Below, piece after piece: positions 36,228-47,454 of a stretch of DNA of 64,000 nt (its first letter is position 1; each line of letters opens with the position of its first letter). Both the position numbers and the translations under genes were made by a program. Source of the DNA: Augochlora pura (lineage: Eukaryota > Arthropoda > Insecta > Hymenoptera > Halictidae); the NCBI RefSeq assembly GCF_028453695.1, contig NC_135772.1, positions 21,199,412-21,263,411 on the forward strand. Direction: 5' to 3'. The notes under the pieces were generated by a model. It saw only the letters and a program-made list of their open reading frames with translations. It made no database searches and had not been told where the DNA came from.

Positions 36228-39200
36228 TATAGACATTGTAAAGTATCTAATTACTTGATCCGATAAAGGACAAGTTATGTTTATTAATTTGTTCACTATT
36301 GCATATTTGAGTTCATTCATTTATGTCAAATATCAATTATTCTGGTTATTTGTGCACTACGTCCGGGCGATGTTGAGACACGCATTAATATATATCTAAT
36401 TTTTAATAATCTAATGTGGCCTGCTCCCCATACAGGAGTCTTTCTTCCATAGTTTTTTGAATTCTTTTTGCCGTCGTCTATCTTTTTATTCTTTGCCAAG
36501 TATGTTCATCTATTTAGAAATTTAGAAATTTAGAAATTTTGAAATTTTGAACTTTTGAAATTCTTATCCTGGTAATAATAATATGATACATACCGAAATT
36601 ATTTTTTTTCGCAACGATCTTAAATCTCGTTCATATTTCCTACAATGGTCATAATCAAAAGCTATTGAAATTTGGATGCTACATTTATATACATATGCAA
36701 CAAATATTTCTTACAACCAACTATTTTACCGGAACGACGAAATGTCGAAAAGTGTTCAAAAATTTTTTACATATTAAGTGGATACACAGAATAATGCACA
36801 AAACAAAAATTTCTCCGAAACAACTCATGTTTACTTTAATAGAAACCAAAAAAAAAAAAATTGCGAAAAAAGTAAAGAAAAAAAGGAGAAATGGAAAAAC
36901 CAGTTTGACTATATGGTACACTCTAAATAGCTTTTTTTCGACAACATAAATTCTGATGTTGTTTACATTGAACTAAAACACAAAACAGGTATCTTCCAGT
37001 TATTTTCGAAATAATCGACAATGGCACAATTAAAATGCTAAAGCAAAGAATCTAGCGCTTCCAAAGTATGGCATTGGTATCTTCCCAGGCAATGAAATCT
37101 TTAATGGCCTTTTAGGTAGTGGAAACTTGTAGTGATACTAGAGAAATATGTATCCTACATCCGAACAATATAAAATATTACGAAGTCGAAAGAAACGAAG
37201 AGAATTAGGATGTCTGATTTCTGTATATAGTTTTTCTTTTTGGAAAAGTAAGTGTGAGTAATAGTAATAAAAGGGAGAAAGAGAAGGTCAGGGCGAAAGC
37301 TGATTTAAAAAAATAATTTTAAAGTTGCTTCTGTAGAAGTTTTCCGTAAAGTGAGAATTCTAGTCAATAATATATTCTAGTCGTCGTATTTTGATTTATT
37401 TGTTTAAAAATATTGTTACATGACATCATGAATTCTAATGCATTGTTAGTATGTAGGATGCATTTACATTGGCATGACTTTCATGTTTTATGAGGGTACA
37501 TGCTTATATATAAAATAAGTGTACGCAATTTTAATTTAAGGTACTGTAGTAATATTGTCTAACATTGTACAGCTGTATATCGTCAATATACATATTTCAT
37601 CGTGTATAAGTAATACAGTACGATTCGTACAGTGTGTAAAACATAAAACAATCAAACTATAACAGATTGTTCTGAGCAAAGGTACTCGTCTGATGGAATG
37701 AATCGTTACAGTATTATGTTGCGGATGTGAAAATTAATGCTTGTGTTTCTATTTAATGTACGATCTGTGAGTGGAGCGACGATAACCATCGAAACTATGA
37801 TCGGCGTACGTGTGATAACGACGTTAATAGAAAAAGAACTTATAACATATAAAATCAATATTTATCTCGTATTGTACAATGTATTCCTGACCAAAGCTCG
37901 AATTACGTCCAAAATTATGCAACAACATTATGGAATTCGAATAATTATTTGTATAAAATTTTACATTTCAAAACCAGTATTTTTTGTCAAAGCTGTTATG
38001 CTAATGCTCCACTTTGAGCAGTAAAGACAACAAAAGGAATCTCAATGGAACGCAATGAAATGAAATGGAATGAAACGAAATAAAGATGGACACAGTTTTA
38101 TAAATTCGTATAAACGCTACCGACGCTTACAAACGCTAAGTGAATGCGCGTATCACACGATATCACAGCAGTGTATGCCGTATTATTGACAATGTGTCGT
38201 GCATACACATTTTCATTGCAAATACTGACAAAATAGATCCTTAATAACGTTTGCGTAGATGTGTCATTATTGCATATTTTTCATATTCCTGTTTTCGAGT
38301 TTCTTCCTTTTCATAGTAAAAGAAATTGTTCGACTGTTCAACTGTGTTGAACCCTTTACCTTCGTATACAGAGTCATAATTCCAAATACTAGAATTCCTT
38401 TCTTATAAATCATTTCTTTTTACTATATGGCTTCTTAATAATATTTAGAAATCTTTTGACTTTCAATAATTAATTTAGACTCGTTTGAAATCACAATGGA
38501 GAACCAGTAACTTTCTTTGATGTAACTTTCAAACATTCGAATCCGTGCCAAGCGATATATTTACAATACTATGAACGTACATACCTAGATTTATACGTAT
38601 ACGCCTTCGTCGTATTTGCGTGAAATTTGTCGTCCTACGTAGACATTTTCGACTAGTTTACGACGTACTCCTAGCCGATCTTATTTAATTTTCCTCATGC
38701 TGCCCGTGCAATCATTTTCTGCATTTATTTATAGCAGACGTTTCTTTTGTTTGAAGTTCATTCAGTGAATATTTAACGAATATTTAGGGATATGTGTAGC
38801 GTGCTTACGAGTAGGACAGGCTAAATAAGATATCTATGTGCTACTGACTCTAAAATTAATACTATCCTAAAACTAAAGTAGCGGTAAATCATTTTAAAGA
38901 ATTTGAAAAACGATTTATTATATACTGTATTGCACATACACGTACATATATGCATACATACGTACACACATGTTATACATATATACACACGTATGTACGT
39001 AAGTAGAGCGTTGAAAAAGCATTGTGACTTATTATTATTTGTCAGTTGCAATAAAAAAAGTAATAACAGTAACAATAAATATAACGATAATGACGATGAT
39101 GAGGATGACGACGATGGATGATGATAATGATGATGATGATAACAATCGTGGTAATCAAAGTAATTTGATTATTAATGATAATATTAGGCTGGCACTTATT

Positions 39201-39894
39201 TTGTAATATAGTACGAATGCGATGCTTGGATTGGATTACAGCGATCCGAGAAGATAAGGGAGCCTGATATGGTTTCTGTAAAGTGTCGCATATATAAGTG
39301 CCAGTTCACTATACGAGTTAGAACTCTTTTCCATCGAGCATGATCACCAAAACAAACGGTTACCAGGTTTCCGATGTACCAAGTACGTCTGTAATTTGTA
39401 TGTAATTTCATCGTTACCATCAGTTTTGAAATGCTACGATCCGAATGATGCGAACAATTCAAACGATCCCAACGATCCTATTTTCTTCGAATCTATTCTA
39501 CGTATATCGGATTTAGAGTGCAATTTCACTTGTGGAGGTACCACGTGGCATTAGGTAGCTGCCTGAAAGATACTCGTAGGTCAATCAATGGGTTGACATA
39601 GTGCAACTCGACAAAGTAACCTTGACATGTGTCAGAATCTTTATTTAATTGATGTCAGCTACTTGGCACGACAACTCTGTCACGAATTAGGTTGAATGTC
39701 TCCTGTGGTTGGAACAGCGGGATTTATTATTGTGTGTAAAGAGTTCTCGAAGAGAGAGCGACTACACCGAAGACTACAATGTAATTATAAATTATCTTTA
39801 CAATAGATTTAAGTCGATTGCGATGCGGAGATGAAAGAAAATGCCGATAATCGCTTGACACGCACCTTATTCCGAGCAACGATATGTTGCATTA

Positions 39895-39965
39895 TCATTA
39901 TTATTATTATTGTTATTATTACCATCACTATTATTATTATTAATTATTATTATCATTATTACTAT
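39895..39965. repeat. (ATT)n low-complexity tract
   Basis: Imperfect ATT trinucleotide repeats with scattered G and C. Confidence 0.9.
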
Positions 39966-40985
39966 ACGATACGATTGTATTAATAATAATGCGACTAAGT
40001 ACACGAAGTGAATACCTTTCTAAAGATAGAACGATGCGTTAGGTACGATGAGTCTTTGATGAAAGGCGCACCGTAGTCAATGTAGGATGACTTTCTATCG
40101 TCATCGTCATTTAAGACATTAAATATCGAATTGCTTGGAACCGCGGAACATAGCACGTTCCGTAACCGCGCGCTGTACTCGCGAATCGCGATCATAAGTT
40201 TTTCCTACGATATCATTATCTACACGTCAATTTTTCTCGTTAGACGCATGCCTGCACCGTTAGCGCTTCAACGCTACCAGTAGCTTTTTATTACCACTCG
40301 AGTATTATACATACGAGTATATTATAGTAAAATTTTTGGAAGAACAAACTTCAAAGTTATATGAACGATTACGTAATGCCATAAAAACGTACGAGCTTCT
40401 TAGAAAGATGCGTTCACACCCTCAGAGTGACTATTAATGAAAAATTAGCGAGCGAAAAATTGATGAAAATCTTAAAACGACAAAAAAACTACCGATTCGA
40501 TTTTAGCAAATCGACGTAACCCTCACGCGATTAGTATTTCTCTAGCATAGTAATATTTGGTTGCGAGCCGATGTTATCTTTTACGTGATGTTATCTCTGA
40601 ACAAAGTATATTTTTCTGTTGTGTAAGCAGTTTAGGAAGTTTGCGTGCAAGAACGAGCCTCATAGTATTTTATAGTATTTTATTGAACTGAATCAAACAG
40701 CAATAATGACACTATTATGAAACCGAGTAAAAAACAAAAGAAAGAAAATAATATAAACATATCGAAACGGCGGTATAACGATTAATGGGAAAAGCAACAG
40801 TAATTTCTCGAGAAATTTGCTTCGACGACGAAACACGCTCTTGTACGATGAAAAATTAGAAAAATGCTTCGGTCTGCTATTCGCCGAGTCGAGGAATCCG
40901 GAAAGAAATTTGTACGCGGATTTTATTCCCGGACACATATTTTTCAACATAATTTTGCTACCGAAACACTTTTTCTGATTTTAGA

Positions 40986-41014
40986 CGAACGAACGAACGA
41001 ACGAACGAACGAAC
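40986..41014. repeat. (GAAC)n microsatellite
   Basis: Seven tandem GAAC/ACGA tetramers. Confidence 0.95.
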
Positions 41015-41538
41015 GCAAAAACGGATTTCACTTCTTCGACACGCGATTAATTCCAATGACCGATGATAGTTCTGTGATAATAAGAATAAACGGCTGTCTT
41101 TTGTTTCTACCATAGTTTATCGAGTATCAGTTCTTGCATCGAGTATTTGAAATTCACAATCTATACGTTATCAGAGAAATACACCTTTCATTTTCTTCGG
41201 TAGAGCGTCCACCGAGCGACAAGGAAAGCTTTTGGCGATCTTCCCGACGGCTCGACTTTGTTTTCGATGTAGTGAAAAGAACGTTTATTCAGAAACGATA
41301 ATCGGTGATACGATGCAAGAACCAAAGACACGATTTCGTCGTCCAATATTTCAATATCAAATATCGAAAGCCGCAAAGTTGGATAATATAAAAATTGCAA
41401 TAATTGTGTAAAAATTGTGTCGAAAAATTGAAATTTGATTCCGTGAATGTTGCTCTAATTTTGGCAAAATTGGCAAAATTGGCAAAATGGAGATTGTAAG
41501 GAGCGAGGATATGTGGAGAAGTACCAAACTAGTGTATA

Positions 41539-41565
41539 CCGTAACCGTAACCGTAACCGTAATCG
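41539..41565. repeat. (CCGTAA)n short repeat
   Basis: Three perfect CCGTAA hexamers and one variant. Confidence 0.9.
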
Positions 41566-42843
41566 TAACTGGACAATTTCCCCGAGGGGGACACGAAATG
41601 AGTTGAATAAACTTTGCTTCTCTAGAATATATTTGGTTGTTCGAGTATTGCAGCTATAGGCATAGGTAATCCGATCGATCGAAAATTTCTATTATTTCGA
41701 AATACCCTATACATACATGTGTATACATCCACAGATTAGTCGCATACATACGAATAAATAGGTAGACCTGGAGCGAAGTACGTGCTGCTATTATTTTTGT
41801 AGATTGATTTACAAATGAAATTGACAAAAATATACAAATTCCACAAATATTTGGTTCCGTTATTATCATGTTGCAGTAATTCCATTAGTCTCGATTAGAA
41901 GGCATTCGTACCTTCGTTGCGTTTCGTGCCCATACTCGTAGACGCCAATGGCTGCCGTCGTACAAGGTTCGCGGACTAGTTAGAAAATAATTATTCATCC
42001 AGTAGAAATATTTCGAAGTAACTTAGCCTCTACAAAACTGACATTTGCGCGTTAAGGGATTTTGACGTAATTCCTACTTCTTGTAGATTACCATGTACGT
42101 ACACGTAACATAAATTGGATTGACACGCAACTTACATCGATCCGTAATTCTTTATCACCTCGGGCGCGTATTCTATTCTCTTTTCTCGTACGCATCTCGC
42201 ACGCTTCGTGTCGCGTCGCGTTTCGTACGCACGATCAATTCGAGCGAAAGTGATCGAGTATACTATATGACGCCTGATGAAAACTTTGGCGTGGTTGCCG
42301 AAGGTAATTGAACTCTGTTGACCCTAACGCAGCAGACAACGAACGAGAGAAAACGGACTGAGAAAGCGCGACTGTGACAGAAACTTTTCTGCAATTATTA
42401 TGGAAACGATCGTATTATGTATACCGCTCGCGCCTCGACACCTTATCAGTTATTAGAAACGTTGCATCTATCACCGACTCTTGGCTTTGCAATGTTTTAC
42501 TTCTACCTACCGAAACGGAACAATTTGTTATTTTGCTGCGCTTGTTGTACGTGGTCAAGTTATCGTGGAGTAATTCGACCCGTCTCATCTGCAACCGTAT
42601 GTATAACCGGTCCAGCCAACGTACCCTGCACTGTGATCGAAGCGTTTTCTCGCGGAAACAAGCTGTCGGTTCGATCCATCTATCTCTGAACAGTTACTAA
42701 TCCTGCAACACTTCCCTTCCCATCTTGATATCGGTTGAAATACTTTCTATGCCAATAGTCGTTAGCAACGGTGTACGCTCACAAACTTCGCTGCTAATTT
42801 CGAGAATTCGTACAACGCGTGCAAACACGCTTTCTGCTCGTTT

Positions 42844-42884
42844 CTTCTTCTTCTTCTTCTTCTTCTTCTCCTTCTTCTTCTTCT
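42844..42884. repeat. (TTC)n microsatellite
   Basis: About 13 TTC units with one TCC variant, just downstream of the INTS12 stop codon (GAA on the INTS12 strand). Confidence 0.9.
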
Positions 42885-42896
42885 ATCAGAAAAATA

Positions 42897-44511
42897 TCAC
42901 GACTGTTTTGTTACAACGCGTGTTACCGAAAGTTTCGAGCCAATTCGTTTCTTGGAACGATTGGAAGATAGGCTCTTCATTTTGTGAGTCGACAGTGGCG
43001 AATCTTTCGAATACAATCCACTTTGATGGTTGCTGCTGTCGCCACCAGCAGTTTCTCGCACAGCGCCTGCAAATAACGATCCCTGATTATCCGCAACACG
43101 AAATTCAAAGAATTCGATACGTTGAGCGAAGCGTAGCGTTTACCGGGACAAGTTCCCTCGGAACTGACCGCATCATCTTTTGAAAGATATTCTTCCATTT
43201 TGACCGATTTAGCGACAATAATAGCACCTTCTTTCATTTTATTCGTGCGATCTCCTCGATAATATTTCTTCGTTTGCTTTTCGTTTAAAATAAGACGAGG
43301 ATTTGCAAACGCTGTATCGACACAATTTTTACAATGCCACACGATTCTAGGATCGTATACATCGATGTCTACCACAGGCGGTTGATGACACAAGGGATGA
43401 TAAACATCTTGACAGTCTTGGCACTCCAATAAAACCAGCGGTCCCAATTTTGCTCCGTTACATATCTTTTATAATGCAACACCAACAGTAACAACAACAA
43501 CAACAACAATAATAATAATAATAATAATAATGACGATGATGACCGATGATGATGATAATAATAAAAATAATAATATTTATTTCATCAACGAGAGAAAGTC
43601 CCCGTGTTACAACAATGTGTTGCACAAGTAGGATATCGAAAAGAAGCAAAGAGAAAAGAAAAGGTTATAATAGAAAAATGGAAAAAATGAAAGAGGATAA
43701 AATACAGTACGAGATCGTTGGAATAGAAACATCTTTTGTATCAAGCGCGGAATTAGTGTAGTATAATGTAACGCGTAACGTAACGTAACGTAACGTAACG
43801 TAACGTAACGTAACGTAACGTAACGTAACATAATGTAATGAATGTAATGTAATGTAATATAAAATAATATAGTATTATGCACGCAGGTGTGTATAAAAAT
43901 GAAGAAAAAAAGACAGTAAAGCGAGTTAATATTTCCGTCAACACGAAGAAACAAATAAAAACCTTGCAAAAAAGTCCGTCCCCCGATCCTTCATCTGGAA
44001 TGGATATCCTCGGAATATCCGCCGTCTCGCTAAAATGGTCAACTTCAACTTCCTCTTCGTCGGACGACTTGAATAGCTTGCAATCATTTGTTGCGGCATT
44101 ATCGAGTGCCCTCCGAGATTTCCAAACGGATTCCGCCTCTGTCTCGACGTCGAATATTTTCGTCGATCTCCCGTAGCTTTTTATCGCGTCGTTTACGAAA
44201 GGCGATACGTTTGTGGTTTTGTTCGCAGCATTATCATTGTTTCGCAACGCGTCGTCTTGCCTGTTGGATTTGTCGATGGTAAACGTAATTTCGCGGGGCT
44301 TCGTATTTCGATCGAATTTCTGCGGCATCCTCGCTCTCAAAGTTCTCTCAAAACCGTACATCTTCTCAATGCTCGTGTCCAAGATTTTATAAAGCTTATC
44401 CGCGCTATCGATGTCGGTCGAATGTAGCAATGCCAGAGCGTTGGAAAAATCTTTGGTGTCGATGTTCGACGAGCTCAGGGAGGAAGATGCATCTTCCGTG
44501 TCCTCGTACAT
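42897..44511 (-). CDS. IntS12: Integrator complex subunit 12 (PHD finger)
   Basis: Subunit of Integrator, the nuclear RNA polymerase II-associated complex that processes snRNA 3' ends and terminates promoter-proximal transcripts. Three exons on the minus strand: 44511-43963, 43465-43144 and 43066-42897; 346 residues, TGA at 42899-42897. The N-terminus (FSNALALLHS, DSADKLYKILD) matches the short helical microdomain of human INTS12. The PHD finger is C182-C185, C198-C201, H206-C209, C228-C231, with LVLLECQDCQDVYHPLC and DPRIVWHCKNC close to the human protein. Its first two cysteines are split by intron 1. The donor of intron 1 is weak (GTTTTT). The last short intron (43143-43067) is inferred because it joins the frame to a Ser/Lys-rich end; without it the frame would run on to 42977. 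An acceptor just before the ATG suggests a 5'-UTR intron. Confidence 0.9.
43484..43570. repeat. AAC/AAT/GAT trinucleotide low-complexity tract
   Basis: Successive AAC, AAT and GAT trinucleotide runs in intron 1 of IntS12. Confidence 0.85.
43776..43860. repeat. (TAACG)n array passing into TAATG
   Basis: About eleven TAACG pentamers, then TAACA/TAATG variants, in intron 1 of IntS12. The change of CG to CA/TG fits deamination of methylated CpG. Not the insect telomere unit TTAGG. Confidence 0.9.
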
Positions 44512-44986
44512 TTCCTAATTCGTGGTTGGCGATATCGCGCGACAAACGTGTTCCCGTTCGCAGCGTTGTATCGCCGCTTCGGCCAACGTTCAATTAACCC
44601 AACAACGCGAAAAGTAAAAAACGCGCCGAAACCTCCGAACCAACACAATCTTGTCTTCTCCTTACATCGACGTTACATCGACGATTGACAATTTCTCGAT
44701 GCTGAAAGATAAGAAAGAGTTGCGCGTACTCGAAGAGTACGAAAAATTGTACCTTTCGGAATGGAAATGAAACGACGCGAACGTCGACTCGAACAGCAAA
44801 CACTCGACACACTCGATTGCGACGATTGTGCATCGAGCGAATGCTAACGTCGATAATGGAAGCGGAACCTCTGGATGGAGATGTTCATTGCGGAACGTTC
44901 GAAATCAGAGTATGCGTATACTTATGTACGTACGCAGGTAATTGATATTTCTTAACTAGAGCTTGTTCTGCTCGCGCTATTCGCCT

Positions 44987-45023
44987 ATACATACATACAT
45001 ACATACATACATACATACATACA
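44987..45023. repeat. (ATAC)n microsatellite
   Basis: Nine tandem ATAC tetramers. Confidence 0.95.
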
Positions 45024-45347
45024 GGTGTATATTTACATTACGATTTTTGATCGTTGCTCGTTGATCGCGCGATAAGATCCGTCGATCGAGCATGTTTTAT
45101 AGTACATTTTTCTATACTGTCTAATCAAGTAATTAACACTCTTGCATACATTTTTAAGACGAACGATTTATTTTACCGAACAACGACCTTCGTTCGTTTA
45201 ATTTATTTTAAGCCTTTCCGCAAGCGCCGCAGAAAATTTCACAGAATCGGTATCAAGAAATTTAAATAATTTTTCCGATACTTTAACAACTTCTATTTAG
45301 ATGAAAAGCTTTAATGCATGCTCCAGAGAAATGTCGAGGGAACTCAC

Positions 45348-45448
45348 AGTTTTCTAGGATTTGGTTTATTGGGATCGTCCGAGATCGGTGAGAGATCGTC
45401 GAAGAAAGTCTTCGCATCGATAATTATAGATTGTGACGTGTTCTCGCC
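45348..45448 (-). other. Possible unassigned exon, minus strand
   Basis: A 101-base segment bounded by a strong acceptor (pyrimidine-rich, CTTGCAG) and a strong donor (GTGAGT). One frame is fully open and reads plausibly as protein (SIIIDAKTFFDDLSPISDD, then NKPNPRKL). That frame ends in phase 2 and does not join the IntS12 first coding exon in frame, so it would be another gene or, read as non-coding, an IntS12 5'-UTR exon. I do not recognise it. Confidence 0.3.
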
Positions 45449-45702
45449 CTGCAAGCAGAGTACCAGAATCGAGTGGAATCCAGCTGAGAAGCCGAAGTCG
45501 GTAGACGTCGAACGAGTAGGATTATTCGCCAGTGGATCGGAGCAGGAGCCGGGGAACAATGTCGGAAACGACGAGGACGGTATGCCGAGATATGCAGGAT
45601 ATCGCGCAAACTGCGATCCTTCGAGATCGAGGGCAAAGGCGCGGGATCGGCGCGGCGGGGTGGCGGCGCGGACTACGGGGTGCGGAACGCGGGACCGGGG
45701 CA

Positions 45703-45750
45703 CGGGGCTCGGGGCTCGGGGCTCGGGGCTCGGGGCTCGGGGCTCGGGCC
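45703..45750. repeat. (GGGGCTC)n tandem repeat, G-quadruplex-like
   Basis: About seven copies of the heptamer GGGGCTC. Regularly spaced G4 runs with 3-base loops fit the classical quadruplex pattern. Confidence 0.9.
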
Positions 45751-47350
45751 ACGGATAAAGGGTGTGCGCGAGTAAACCTGGATCCGTATCCCCGCCTGGT
45801 TGGCCCCCTGCCTTGTCCTATCCTGCCCTTGCACCACCACCACCACCGCCACTGGCGAAACCCGGCAACCCCGACAGCAACGCCAGCACCGAGAGAATAC
45901 GTCTAAGTGTATTACCTCCGAGAGCTCACCGTACCACCTAAATATGTAATAATATCTACTGGAGATACCGACATTCCTCGACCTCGAGAAGAATTCGATC
46001 AAAATGTGTCGCGATATTCCCCTGGTATGCCAGGTGAGCTACGCGTCTCTCCACGTTGCCCCATCCTTTCCAGCGCCCATTTCCCATCTCTTCCTCCAGT
46101 CTCCTTCCTACTTTCTCCTTTATCCTTTCTCCCTTCCTCCCTTTCTCCCTCTCTTCTTCGCTTCTTCGTCTCGTCGCTTCTTCAGTTCTTCGCTCCTACA
46201 TTTTTATACTTCTACATTTCCAACTCGATCCATCTACAGTATTTTGAGGGATATCTGCATATACGCGATTGTAGAATCCCTGGAAGCAAGTATTCGAACA
46301 TTATTTAAAACGCGATAACTTTTTCTCAAACTGGACAAGGCTAGTAACGGCGGTCATTCTTTAGAATTCGCTTTATATTTCTCAAATAAGACGTACGCGC
46401 TCCTTTCAAAGTCAAAAATAAATAAAATCGAAGAACGAAGTAACGTAAATATAAACGAAATAACAGGATAAAAAGATTTGGTATGACTCGCTGAATAAAT
46501 ATAAATCGAATTATGCCCGAAAAGAAACCAAGGGCGCAAAGATTGGTCAGCTAATCGTGCTGCTTCGGTCAACTTTGAAAAAAGTTGACACGTTTTAGAA
46601 GGCTTTGAAAGGTGAATATTCGATGCTAGAGACAGTGTTTAGGCTGCATATAGATTACAAATATGATTCCGCGATATTTCAGGCATTTGCGAAATAAGGC
46701 TCTGGCGGATATTTTAATATCTTTTTTCCTGTCGTTCGAGCAAATAAATCTCCGAGGTGATAAGTTTCGCCTGGTATCCCACCCTCCCGGAATATCCGCC
46801 GCTTATAAGAAATGTTTTTCAAGTTTACGAGGTGATGCGAAGGTTCACCGTGGGGTGGATCGAACGAACGCCTCTACCCCTTTTTTAAAATAACGAAATC
46901 AACGAGGAAGAGGCGAGAACGGCGTAAAACGCGCAATAAAAGTGTTCCCTGGCAAAGAGGAAAATTATTACGACGACGATGCCAGACGTTCGAGAGAACG
47001 TTTGAATACTATGCTAAATACAAGGTAAAGACCGGTTGTCTTAAAGAGCTGTTCTTATTCTTTTTAAAACGATTTAGAGCGCGGTTGCTCTATTGGCGCG
47101 CTAACCGAATACAATTTGGCCATTGTCGTGACGTCACAAATTAAAGCGGAAACTAGAATTGGCCGGGTTCCGCGTCCTCCACCGTAATTTGGTACAATGC
47201 TAGGACAATAGGTGTAACTTCTGCGTAGCTATAATTTCTAGTTTGCTCCAATTTCTGTTGAATCGATCGATGCGTCGCGCTGTTAACACCGAAATTAAAC
47301 GATAAAAACTTTGGCTCGAATGACCGTGTCGCAGCCAGGCTGAGACGTAC

Positions 47351-47454
47351 CATAACGAAGACGAAGACGAAGACGAAGACGAAGACGAAAACGAAGTCGA
47401 AGAAGACTGAACGTTGCTGGAAAATTGTTGCAACGGTTCAGGTTTGGGTGTCAT
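47351..47454 (-). other. Possible short first exon with Ser run, minus strand
   Basis: ATG at 47454 opens a frame reading MTPKPEPLQQFSSNV and then a serine run coded by a (TCG/TCT) repeat, up to a GTACGT donor at 47350 (phase 2). Nothing downstream joins it in frame. It may be chance created by the repeat. Confidence 0.15.
47355..47390. repeat. (ACGAAG)n microsatellite
   Basis: Six hexamers of ACGAAG type. Confidence 0.9.

Larger units (their letters stand above)
35910..42896. other. AT-rich intergenic DNA (PGAP2 3' flank to INTS12 3' end)
   Basis: A PGAP2 poly(A) signal AATAAA lies at 36222-36227. Beyond it I recognise no gene in about 6.6 kb. It contains simple repeats (ATT near 39900-39965, GAAC near 41000, TTC near 42845) and an imperfect palindrome TGACATGTGTCA near 39625. 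Small frames such as 40693-40950 (-) and 42120-42311 (+) have no family resemblance. Non-coding transcripts cannot be excluded. Confidence 0.5.

Noticed and set aside
39615..39640. Palindrome TGACATGTGTCA as a regulatory site
   Set aside because: A single short palindrome in AT-rich intergenic DNA is not enough evidence.
43776..43860. Telomere-like array
   Set aside because: Unit is TAACG, not the insect TTAGG, and it is inside an intron of IntS12.
45318..45758. 146-codon plus-strand frame ending in Gly-Leu-Gly-Ala-Arg repeats
   Set aside because: The repeat peptide is produced by the (GGGGCTC)n array; no homology.
47153..47353. 66-codon minus-strand frame with protein-like end
   Set aside because: Looks mildly coding but no splice partner, family or upstream support could be found.
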